From Rhodovulum sp. ES.010 (GTDB lineage Bacteria > Pseudomonadota > Alphaproteobacteria > Rhodobacterales > Rhodobacteraceae): a DNA stretch of 64,000 nt. Below the pieces are notes generated by a model. That model did no database searches and was not told where the DNA came from. It worked only from the letters and a program-made list of their open reading frames with translations. The stretch spans positions 3,669,505-3,733,504 of the forward strand of contig NZ_FSRS01000001.1 of assembly GCF_900142935.1 (NCBI RefSeq), in the 5' to 3' direction. The translations under genes and the position numbers were made by a program. How positions within the stretch are numbered: position 1 is the first letter of the stretch; each line of letters opens with the position of its first letter. Positions 25,690 to 33,118 of this stretch are shown here, piece after piece.

Positions 25690-26044
25690 CAGGCGACTGA
25701 CCGACGAGGACCTCGAGACCCTGTTCGAGGCGGGCCGCGCGGCGCGTCCTGCGCCGCCGGACGCGCTGCTCGCGCGGGTAATGGATGACGCGATAACAGA
25801 GGCCGGTGGTCGGTCGGCGGGCGTGATCGGGCCGGTCCCGCGCCGGGGCGTGCTGGCGGGGCTGGTCACCGGCCTCGGCGGTTGGCCGGCTTTGGGCGGT
25901 CTGGCGACCGCCGGCGTGGTCGGCCTCTGGATCGGGTATGTCGCGCCGGGCGGGATCGACACCGTGCGCGCGGCGATGCTGGGCGGGGGCTACGGCATCG
26001 CCGATATGATGCCGAGCCTGGACGGATATCTGGCGGAGGGATGA
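25682..26044 (+). CDS. Small membrane protein in sigma factor operon, possible antisigma factor
   Basis: Protein of 120 residues that overlaps both neighbours (8 bases with the sigma gene, ATGA with the next). A charged cytoplasmic N-terminus (residues 1-60, TDEDLETLFEAGRAARPAPPDALLARVM) is followed by one or two hydrophobic segments (GVLAGLVTGLGGWPALGGLATAGVVGLWIGYV) and a short tail. It lacks a recognisable zinc antisigma motif. Position and topology suggest an antisigma-like or signalling partner; no family call is possible from sequence alone. Confidence 0.75.
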   Translation: MTDRRLTDEDLETLFEAGRAARPAPPDALLARVMDDAITEAGGRSAGVIGPVPRRGVLAGLVTGLGGWPALGGLATAGVVGLWIGYVAPGGIDTVRAAMLGGGYGIADMMPSLDGYLAEG

Positions 26045-26556
26045 GCGTGGCGGAAACGGACAAGACCGGGGCGGCCCCGCGCACGCGGGCATGGGTGCGC
26101 ATCGCGCTGGTGGCGAGCCTCGCGCTGAACCTTCTGGTTCTCGGCATGATCGGCGGCGCGATGCTCGGTCACCGGCATGACGGCCCGCGCGGGGCGTCCT
26201 TCGGGCCGGGGGAACTGGGACCCTACGGCCGGGCCTTCAGCGCGCCGGATCGCGATGCGCTGCGCGCGGCGCTGCGGGCCGAGGCGCCGCGGCTCCGCGC
26301 CAATCGCGAGGGGGTGCGGGCCGGGTTTCGCGACGTCCTTGCCGCGCTGCGGGCCGAACCTTTCGACCAGGCCCGCGTCGAAGCCGCGCTCCAGGCGCAA
26401 CAGGCGCGCCTGCGCGATCAGATGGGCCTGACGCGCAGGCTGATGCTGGAGCGGGTCGCTGCGATGAGCCCGGAGGAACGGTCGGCCTTTGCCGACCGGC
26501 TAGAGGAGGTGTTGCGACGCGGCCCGCCCCGCGACCGCGGCCACCGCGGCCCGTAG
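26041..26556 (+). CDS. Periplasmic metal-sensor-like protein (CpxP/CnrX/ZraP type)
   Basis: Membrane-anchored protein of 171 residues: one N-terminal span (WVRIALVASLALNLLVLGMIGGAMLG, about 18-43) and a periplasmic helical part with the LTxxxR-like patterns and repeated helices of the heavy-metal-resistance/CpxP superfamily (RDALRAALRAEAPRLRANREGVRAGFRDVLAAL, then MSPEERSAFADRL). A GHRHDGP segment next to the membrane could bind metal. The ATG at 26041 overlaps the previous stop. In Cupriavidus CnrX works with an antisigma protein (CnrY) and an ECF sigma (CnrH); this operon has the same cast. Confidence 0.85.
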   Translation: MSVAETDKTGAAPRTRAWVRIALVASLALNLLVLGMIGGAMLGHRHDGPRGASFGPGELGPYGRAFSAPDRDALRAALRAEAPRLRANREGVRAGFRDVLAALRAEPFDQARVEAALQAQQARLRDQMGLTRRLMLERVAAMSPEERSAFADRLEEVLRRGPPRDRGHRGP

Positions 26557-26784
26557 GGACGCGCCCGCCGTCGCGCGCATTCGAGCCAACGGCCTTGCCG
26601 GACGGCGGCGGCCACGGGGCCGGCGCAGCGCCTCGGCGGGGCGTCCCGGGGGGAACGGGCGTCGCGCATTAGGAGACATCGGCGTTTCGACGGGTCCGTC
26701 AGCGTCGTTGCGGACCGTCATTAGGTGGCATCCTGGAAGGACATGGCCCCGTCGCCAAGGCGCGGTGCCTGAGGCGGCCCTGCG

Positions 26785-28188
26785 TCAGGCGGCGGAGCGG
26801 CTGATCTCGACGGTGTTGCGCCCCGACGCCTTGGCGCCGTAAAGCGCGCGGTCGGCCTGCTCCATGAGCGCGTTGATCTCGGCCTCCACGTCGGCGCTGC
26901 CGGCCGCCGGTGTCTTGTCCCGCCCGAAGGCGAGGCCGACGCTGATCGTCACGCCGATCTCACCCGCCCCGCCGGGCAGCGTCACGGGGCGTTGCTCGAT
27001 CAGCGTGCGCAGACGTTCGGCCGTGGCGCAGGCCTGTTCGAAGCCCGTTTCGGGCAGGGCCACCAGGAATTCCTCGCCGCCGATCCGTGCGACGAGGTCC
27101 ACTGGGCGCAGGCTGTCCTTCACCCGGCGCGCCACCTCGACCAGGACTGCGTCGCCCGCCGCGTGACCGTAACGGTCGTTCACCCGCTTGAACCGGTCGA
27201 GATCGAGCAGCATCACCGCGTAGCCGCGTCCGGTCTCGGCCGCGCGCTCGGCGATCCGCGCCAGGTGCGGCAGCGCGTAGCGGCGGTTGAACAGCCCGGT
27301 CAACGGGTCGATCACCGCAAGCCTGAGCCCGTCCTCCAGCGTCGCCCGCAGCCGGTCGGCCTGCTGCTTGCGGCGCAGTTGCGTGCGGATGCGGATGGCC
27401 AGTTCCTCGGGGGCGACCGGGGTCGCGATCAGGTCGTTCGCGCCGAGGTCGAGCGCCATGGCGGCGGTCTGCGGTGCGCCGTCGGGCACCACCACGAGGA
27501 TCGCCGCGTTCCGTGTATTGGCATTGGCGCGCAACTCGCTGACCAGCCGGAGCCCGGCCCCGTCCGGCGAAAGTTCCGCGTCGATCACGAACAAATCCGG
27601 TGCGGGCGCGTCCGCGGGCGGGGTCAGGGCCTCCGCCCGGGTCATCGCCGAAAGGGTATCCGAGATGCGCGGGGCAAGCGCGCCGCGCAACGCAAGCGCC
27701 TTGCGCGGGGTTGCAGCGATCAGCGCCACGCGGGCCGGCGGCATGAAGCCCTCGGTCGCCTCAGCGAAGCCGAGCGCGCGATGGGTGCCGTTGCGCAGCG
27801 CCAGTTCCTCGGCCGTTTCGCGGGCGCGCAGAAGGTTGCGGACTCGGGCCAACAGGATCATCTCGTCGAGAGGCTTCGACAGGAACTCGTCGGCGCCGGC
27901 TTCGAGGGCGCGCATCTTCGTCTCTGTCGAGCAGGCCCCGGTCACCACGATCAGCGGGATTCCGGCGGTTTCGGGATGCGCCTTGAGCCGCCGGCAGAGT
28001 TCGGTCCCGTCCATGTCGGGCAGCGTCATGTCCATCAGGATCAGGTCGGGCCGGTCCCGGCGTGCGGCGGTGATCGCCCCTGCGGCATCGCGGGCTTGGA
28101 CGACGTCGTAATGCGCCTCGCTCAGCCGCACCTTCAGCACGATGCGGTTGGTGGCGACGTCGTCAACGATCAGGATGCGCCGGGACAT
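26785..28188 (-). CDS. PleD-like diguanylate cyclase response regulator (REC-REC-GGDEF)
   Basis: Signalling enzyme of 467 residues that should make cyclic di-GMP when phosphorylated. The first receiver domain (1-120) keeps the acid pocket DD (9-10), the phosphoacceptor D53 (LILMDMTLPDMDG) and a lysine in FLSKPLDE. The second receiver (about 150-270) is degenerate at the phosphorylation site. The GGDEF domain (about 300-460) has the active-site GGEEF near residue 369 and an intact inhibitory RxxD (RPVD) five residues before it, so product inhibition is expected. Not adjacent to divK here; it is divergent from a DUF3572 gene. Confidence 0.95.
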   Translation of the reverse strand: MSRRILIVDDVATNRIVLKVRLSEAHYDVVQARDAAGAITAARRDRPDLILMDMTLPDMDGTELCRRLKAHPETAGIPLIVVTGACSTETKMRALEAGADEFLSKPLDEMILLARVRNLLRARETAEELALRNGTHRALGFAEATEGFMPPARVALIAATPRKALALRGALAPRISDTLSAMTRAEALTPPADAPAPDLFVIDAELSPDGAGLRLVSELRANANTRNAAILVVVPDGAPQTAAMALDLGANDLIATPVAPEELAIRIRTQLRRKQQADRLRATLEDGLRLAVIDPLTGLFNRRYALPHLARIAERAAETGRGYAVMLLDLDRFKRVNDRYGHAAGDAVLVEVARRVKDSLRPVDLVARIGGEEFLVALPETGFEQACATAERLRTLIEQRPVTLPGGAGEIGVTISVGLAFGRDKTPAAGSADVEAEINALMEQADRALYGAKASGRNTVEISRSAA

Positions 28189-28302
28189 CGGCGGAACTCC
28201 TCTACGGGGAATAAGGAGAACTTTTTACTGGCATTTTCCATGTTCACTCTTGGGCCGTAAGTGTTAACAAACCCTTTAACGCGGATCGCGAGGATAGGGG
28301 GC

Positions 28303-28578
28303 ATGCGGGAAACCGCCGATATCGTCGCGCTCAAGGCGCTGGCCTGGCTCGTGGGCAATGACGAGCTCTTGCCGGTCTTCCTGGGCGCAACGGGCGCATC
28401 GGAGGCGGATCTCAGGGCGCGCGCGGACGATCCCGACTTCCTCGCGGCGGTGCTCGATTTCCTGCTGATGGACGATGCGTGGGTACGGGCCTTTTGTGAG
28501 GCCGAGCGGTTGCCGGGTGAAGCGGTGATGCAGGCGCGCGCCGCGTTTCCGGGCGGCGCCGACCCTCACTGGACGTGA
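28303..28578 (+). CDS. DUF3572 family protein
   Basis: Small acidic, helical protein of 91 residues (RETADIVALKALAWLVGNDELLPVFLGATGASEADL...), matching the DUF3572 family, which is nearly confined to alphaproteobacteria and often sits next to divK/pleD genes. Function unknown. Start ATG at 28303, preceded by AGGGGG. The frame from 28261 is open further upstream but lacks a ribosome site. No membrane or secretion signals, so cytoplasmic. Confidence 0.88.
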   Translation: MRETADIVALKALAWLVGNDELLPVFLGATGASEADLRARADDPDFLAAVLDFLLMDDAWVRAFCEAERLPGEAVMQARAAFPGGADPHWT

Positions 28579-28642
28579 GCGGGCGCTTGTGCGTCGGACC
28601 CGCGGGCGGCATGACGCGCGCGGCAGCTTGAGGAGCGGTAGC

Positions 28643-29347
28643 ATGGGACGCATCACGGCGATTCTCTTCGACAAGGACGGCACACTTTTCGATTTCCACG
28701 CGAGCTGGGGCGCGTGGGCGGCGGGCGTGCTGGAGACGCTCGCGCAGGGGGATGCCGGCCGGCGCGGGGCGCTCGCCGCGGCGGTCGGTTTCGATGAGGG
28801 GGCCGGACGGTTCCGTCCCGAAAGCCCCGCGATCGCCGGTACGGCCGAGCAGATCGTGGCCGAGATGCTGCCGCATTTGCCTGGGGTTGGCGCCGAAGAG
28901 CTGTTGGTGTGGCTGAATGCGGAAGCCGCGCGGGCGACGATGCGCCCGGCGGTGCCCCTTGCGCCGCTGATGGACGAACTGCGGGCGCGGGGGCTGGCGC
29001 TCGGGGTGGCCACGAACGAGGCCGAGGGACCGGCGCACGCGCATCTTGCCGCGGCCAGCATCGCCGGCCGGTTCGCTTTCGTTGCGGGCTGCGACAGTGG
29101 GCACGGGGCCAAGCCGGCGCCAGGGCAGCTTCTGGCCTTTGCCGCCGCGACCGGGCGGGTCCCGGACGAGGTGATGATGGTGGGCGACAGCCGGCACGAC
29201 CTGGCCGCGGGGCGTGCCGCCGGAATGGCGGCGGTCGGTGTGCTGACCGGCCCCGCGACCCGGCAAGAGCTGGCCGACCTCGCCGATGCGATACTCGACG
29301 ATATCGGCGGCTTGCCGGACCTGCTCGACCGGCACGCGGCGGACTGA
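28643..29347 (+). CDS. HAD-family phosphatase, phosphoglycolate phosphatase-like
   Basis: Haloacid dehalogenase superfamily hydrolase of 234 residues. Motif I is ILFDKDGTLFDFH, with the nucleophile aspartate in DKDGT; motif II is near LGVATNEAEG (threonine in VATN); motif III lysine lies in GAKPAPGQLLAF; motif IV is MMVGDSRHDL. The cap domain sits between residues 15 and 100. The DKDG rather than DLDG nucleophile context and DSRHD are typical of Gph-like enzymes, though many substrates are possible. The ATG at 28643 has GAGGAG upstream. Confidence 0.93.
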   Translation: MGRITAILFDKDGTLFDFHASWGAWAAGVLETLAQGDAGRRGALAAAVGFDEGAGRFRPESPAIAGTAEQIVAEMLPHLPGVGAEELLVWLNAEAARATMRPAVPLAPLMDELRARGLALGVATNEAEGPAHAHLAAASIAGRFAFVAGCDSGHGAKPAPGQLLAFAAATGRVPDEVMMVGDSRHDLAAGRAAGMAAVGVLTGPATRQELADLADAILDDIGGLPDLLDRHAAD

Positions 29348-29643
29348 GCGGCGCGGCGTGAACTGACAGCTGCTGCAGGGTCCGGCCCGAGCACATCGGG
29401 CGGCCGAGGGTGTGACATCCCATCGAACCGGGCGCGCTGCGCCGCGCACGGGCGCATGGCCCTCGGCTGCCGGGCGGATTGAGGGGCGCCCGCGGCGGGC
29501 ACCGGTAACGCCTTTGAAAACCATGCGAAAAGGATCAGGGAGAGGTCTGCCCTCCCCTGTGACCCTTTTGGCGGTCCGCCCCTCTGGCCGCGCCATGGGC
29601 GTGCGGGCTATGGTGGCGCCGGACTCGGATCGGGAGGCTGGCG

Positions 29644-31419
29644 ATGGATGAAGCGGGTACACGCCCCGCGCCTGGGCGGATCGCGCTCGGCGTCCTGGGG
29701 TTCCTTGCCGGGGTCGCGGCGTGGGTGCTGTTCGAGGTGCTGCCCGATCCCCTGGCCGGCGCCCCGCGCGTCCTTCTGGCGCTGACGGCGCTGGGAGCGG
29801 CCTTCTTCCCCGCCGCCCTGGCCCTGTCTGGCCCCCTGCGCCTTGGTCCGGCGCTCGGGGGCGCGCTTGTGCTGGCCCTGCCGCTTTCCATGCTGATGGT
29901 CTGGGCGAGCTTCCGCTTTGACTCGGTGCCGGCCTATCTCGCCACGGATCATCCATGGGTCGCCTTCGCGCTGTTGCTGTTTCTCGCACTTCCCTTCCTG
30001 ATCACGCTGATTGGGCGCGGTATCCGGCCCGGCGACTACGAGGTGCTCTTTACCCAGTCGTGGCTGATCGTCGTGCGCCTTGCTGCGGCCTGGCTCTTCG
30101 TCGGGCTGGTCTGGGGGGTCCTGTTCCTGTCGAACGCCTTTCTGGAACTGGTCGGGATCGACATCATCGAGCGCCTGATCGATGCCGAGCCGGTGCCCTA
30201 CCTGCTGAGCGGCCTCACCCTCGGCGTGGCCCTCGCGGTTGTGGGGGAGTTGTCCGACTACGTGTCTCCCGATCTCGTTCTGCAGCTCTTGCGCCTGCTG
30301 CTGCCGGTGGTTTTGGTCGTGTTGGCGGTGTTTCTCGTGGCGCTGCCCGTCCAGGGGCTGTCCAACCTGTTCGGGCAGTTTTCGGCCGCCGCGACGCTGC
30401 TGGCCATGGCGTTCGGCGCAGCGACCCTGATCTCGACGGGGCTGGACGCCACCGAAGAACGTCGCGTGCCCGGCGGGTTCACCTGCTGGTGCTGCCGGCT
30501 GATGGCGTTGCTGCTGCCCGCGGTCGCGGGCCTGGCGGCCTTCGCGGTCTGGTTGCGCATCGACCAATACGGCCTGAGTCCCGACCGCATCGTCGCGGCC
30601 GCGCTCGCGGTGCTCGCCCTCGGCTACGGCGTGGCCTATGCGGGTGCCGTCCTGGTGGGGCCCGGCTGGGCGGCGCGGATCCGGCGCGCCAATGTCTGGA
30701 TGGCTGCGGCGGCGATGACCCTTGTCGCTGCCTTCTTCACGCCGTTGCTCGATCTGCAGCGCCTGTCGGCGGAGAACCAGGTAACGCGTTACCGCAGCGG
30801 GGCTGCGGCCGATGACCTCGACCTCTGGTCGATCGGGCGGGAGTGGGGGCACGCGGGCCAGACGGCCCTTGACCGTCTTGCCGGCATGACCGACCGGCCC
30901 GATGCGGCGCGTCTGGCCGAACGGCTTGCGGCGCTCGAGGTGGCCGAGAGCCGCTATGCCTTCGAGCGTAGCGGCGAAACCGGGGACGTCGCTGCGCTGG
31001 CCACCGACCTCGCAACGCGGCTCGTGGTGCGTCCCGAGGGCCGGACGCTTCCCAAGGGCCTGCTGTCCAGCCTTCGGCTCTGGGAGCTTCAGCAAATCGC
31101 GCGGGCCTGTGACTATCGCACCGAAGGCGGGAACCCTGGCTGCGTCGCGCTGGTCGCGGATTTCTCGGAACCCCGACCGGGTGAGGAGGTGCTGATCGTC
31201 GCGCACAACCCGGTCGGCACGCTGCTTGTGCGTGCCTATTTCCCCACCGAGGATGGAGCCGGCTTTGCGATGCGAACGCCCGACTTCTTGTCGGGGGGCG
31301 ATTTCTACAGCGCTGCGGACGAGGCCATCGACGCCCTGATCGCGGGCGAGTTCCGGCTCACCCCGCTGACGCTCAACGCGCTCGAGGTGTCGGGACGCAC
31401 CCTCTTCTTCGGTCGCTAG
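29644..31419 (+). CDS. DUF4153 multi-pass membrane protein
   Basis: Inner-membrane protein of 591 residues with some eleven to twelve hydrophobic segments in the first 380 residues, several ending in short charged loops (RIALGVLGFLAGVAAWVLFEVLP at the start). A soluble C-terminal part of about 200 residues follows (ENQVTRYRSGAAADDLDLWSIGREWG onward). This organisation is that of DUF4153 proteins of Rhodobacteraceae; the function is unknown. GGGAGG precedes the ATG at 29644. Confidence 0.85.
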   Translation: MDEAGTRPAPGRIALGVLGFLAGVAAWVLFEVLPDPLAGAPRVLLALTALGAAFFPAALALSGPLRLGPALGGALVLALPLSMLMVWASFRFDSVPAYLATDHPWVAFALLLFLALPFLITLIGRGIRPGDYEVLFTQSWLIVVRLAAAWLFVGLVWGVLFLSNAFLELVGIDIIERLIDAEPVPYLLSGLTLGVALAVVGELSDYVSPDLVLQLLRLLLPVVLVVLAVFLVALPVQGLSNLFGQFSAAATLLAMAFGAATLISTGLDATEERRVPGGFTCWCCRLMALLLPAVAGLAAFAVWLRIDQYGLSPDRIVAAALAVLALGYGVAYAGAVLVGPGWAARIRRANVWMAAAAMTLVAAFFTPLLDLQRLSAENQVTRYRSGAAADDLDLWSIGREWGHAGQTALDRLAGMTDRPDAARLAERLAALEVAESRYAFERSGETGDVAALATDLATRLVVRPEGRTLPKGLLSSLRLWELQQIARACDYRTEGGNPGCVALVADFSEPRPGEEVLIVAHNPVGTLLVRAYFPTEDGAGFAMRTPDFLSGGDFYSAADEAIDALIAGEFRLTPLTLNALEVSGRTLFFGR

Positions 31420-31504
31420 AGCCGGCGGGTTTTGCCATTTCTTAAGTCCTTCCCGCCACTCTGACGCCGTATTTCAATGCGGGAACCGGCAGGAGCCGCC
31501 GAAT

Positions 31505-32089
31505 ATGCAAGGTCTCATCAATCGCGCGATCGAGTGTTTTCTGCGCGATACATATGGCAACGACTCTTGGGCCTGCGTGGCGCGGGCCGCCGGTGCGGAC
31601 CCAGGCGGGTTCGAGCCGATGATGACCTATGACGACTCGGTGACCGAGGCCCTGATCGCGGCCGCATGTCGCCAGGTCGACGTGCCCCGCGACATGCTGC
31701 TGGAGGATCTCGGCACCTTCCTCGTTTCGGGCGGGTCACTGGAGGCTGTGCGACGATTGATGCGTTTCGGCGGCGAGACCTTCGAGGAATTCCTGTTCTC
31801 TCTCGACGACTTGCCCGACCGCGTGCGCCTTGCCGTACCCGATCTGCACCTGCCGGACCTGGAACTGGCCGAGGGTGCGGACTCGGGGTACCGGCTGTTC
31901 TGTCTCGGCGGCTGGCCGGGGGTGGAACTCGTGCTGCTGGGCATGCTGCGCGCCATGGCCGACGATTACGGTGCGCTCGCCGTTCTCGACCTGGTCGACC
32001 GCGCGCCCGGTCGCGCGACCCTGAAGATCGCGCTGCTCGACGCGCGCTTTCACGAGGGGCGCAGCTTCTCGCTGGCGGTGCAGGGCTGA
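31505..32089 (+). CDS. H-NOX (heme NO-binding) domain protein lacking the heme ligands
   Basis: Stand-alone H-NOX fold of 194 residues, the normal length. It aligns end to end with the family: MQGLINRAIECFLRDTYG at the start, MTYDDSVTEALIAAA, FGGETFEEFLFSLDDL, VPDLHLPDLEL and the final sheet. The proximal heme histidine, which should follow SLDDL at about residue 104, is replaced by proline (SLDDLPDRVRL). The heme-propionate motif YxSxR is replaced by CLGGW at 133-137. So heme binding, and therefore NO or oxygen sensing by the known mechanism, is unlikely. AGGAG lies nine bases before the start. It overlaps the following HNOBA-GGDEF gene by one base and should act with it. Confidence 0.9.
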   Translation: MQGLINRAIECFLRDTYGNDSWACVARAAGADPGGFEPMMTYDDSVTEALIAAACRQVDVPRDMLLEDLGTFLVSGGSLEAVRRLMRFGGETFEEFLFSLDDLPDRVRLAVPDLHLPDLELAEGADSGYRLFCLGGWPGVELVLLGMLRAMADDYGALAVLDLVDRAPGRATLKIALLDARFHEGRSFSLAVQG

Positions 32090-33117
32090 TGGTGTCGCTG
32101 CCGAATCCGGCGGCTGGCCAGCCGGTGGTCGCACTGGACGCCGCGGCGCTCGACCGGCTGATGCCGATGCATCTGCGCCTCGACCGCCAAGGGGTGGTGC
32201 GCCAATGCGGCCCCACAATCGCGCGGTTCGCCGGCGGCGCCGTGCTGGGACGGCCGTTCGCCGAGGTGGTATGCCTGCGCCGGCCACGCCCGGCCTGCGA
32301 CATGGACGCGCTGTTGGCATTCGAAGGCATGCCGCTGAAGGGGGCGTTCGTCGCGGCGCCGACCTTCCCGCTCAAAGGGCTGGTCGTAGGCCTGCCTGAG
32401 GGCGAGGGGGCCTTGCTCAACCTGTCGATGGGCATTTCCCTGATCGAGGCGGTGGGCCGCTTCGATCTGACGCTTCGCGATTTCGCGCCCACCGACCTGG
32501 CGGTGGAACTGCTCTACCTGGCAGAGGCCAAATCCGCCGTGACCGCCGAGTTGCACCGCCTCGCGCAGCGGCTCAACGGCGCGCGGGTCACGGCCGAGGC
32601 CGAGGCGGCGACCGACACGCTGACGGGGCTGGCCAACCGCCGTCGGCTCGACGCCATGCTCGCCCGCTTCCTGCGTGACGGGCAGGACTTCTCGGTGATG
32701 CAGGTGGACCTCGACTATTTCAAGGACGTCAACGATACCTACGGTCATGCAACCGGGGATGAGGTGCTGCGCGTGGTCGCCGAGGTGCTGGCCGCGCAGT
32801 TCAGGCCTCACGATCTCGTGGCGCGGATGGGCGGCGACGAGTTCACCGTTCTCATCGCGGGTATCGTCGACCCGGTCATGTTGGACGGGATGGCGCGGCG
32901 GGTGATCGCGCGGCTGGAACAGCCGATCAATGTGGACGGCATCACCGCCCGCGTGTCGGCAAGCATCGGGATCGCACAGTCGAACCGCTGCGATCGGTCC
33001 GATGCGGCGGAAATGCTGTACGAGGCCGATGTCGCGCTCTACGAGTCCAAGCGGCAGGGCCGGGGCCGGTCTACCATCGCCTCCGCGGCGTTGCTCGGGG
33101 GGCCGTGCTGCGGTTGA
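32089..33117 (+). CDS. HNOBA-GGDEF diguanylate cyclase, partner of the H-NOX protein
   Basis: Protein of 342 residues starting in the TGATG junction with the H-NOX gene. Residues 15-130 match the H-NOX-associated PAS-like domain known from soluble guanylate cyclase (DRLMPMHLRLDRQGVVRQCG, then RPFAEVVCLRRPRP). A short coiled coil follows (EAKSAVTAELHRLAQRLNGARV), then a GGDEF domain with LTGLANRR, the active-site GGDEF at 248-252, and an inhibitory RxxD (RPHD) five residues before it. Catalytic residues are intact, so cyclic di-GMP synthesis is expected, controlled through the HNOBA domain by the preceding protein. Confidence 0.92.
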   Translation: MVSLPNPAAGQPVVALDAAALDRLMPMHLRLDRQGVVRQCGPTIARFAGGAVLGRPFAEVVCLRRPRPACDMDALLAFEGMPLKGAFVAAPTFPLKGLVVGLPEGEGALLNLSMGISLIEAVGRFDLTLRDFAPTDLAVELLYLAEAKSAVTAELHRLAQRLNGARVTAEAEAATDTLTGLANRRRLDAMLARFLRDGQDFSVMQVDLDYFKDVNDTYGHATGDEVLRVVAEVLAAQFRPHDLVARMGGDEFTVLIAGIVDPVMLDGMARRVIARLEQPINVDGITARVSASIGIAQSNRCDRSDAAEMLYEADVALYESKRQGRGRSTIASAALLGGPCCG

Positions 33118-33118
33118 C

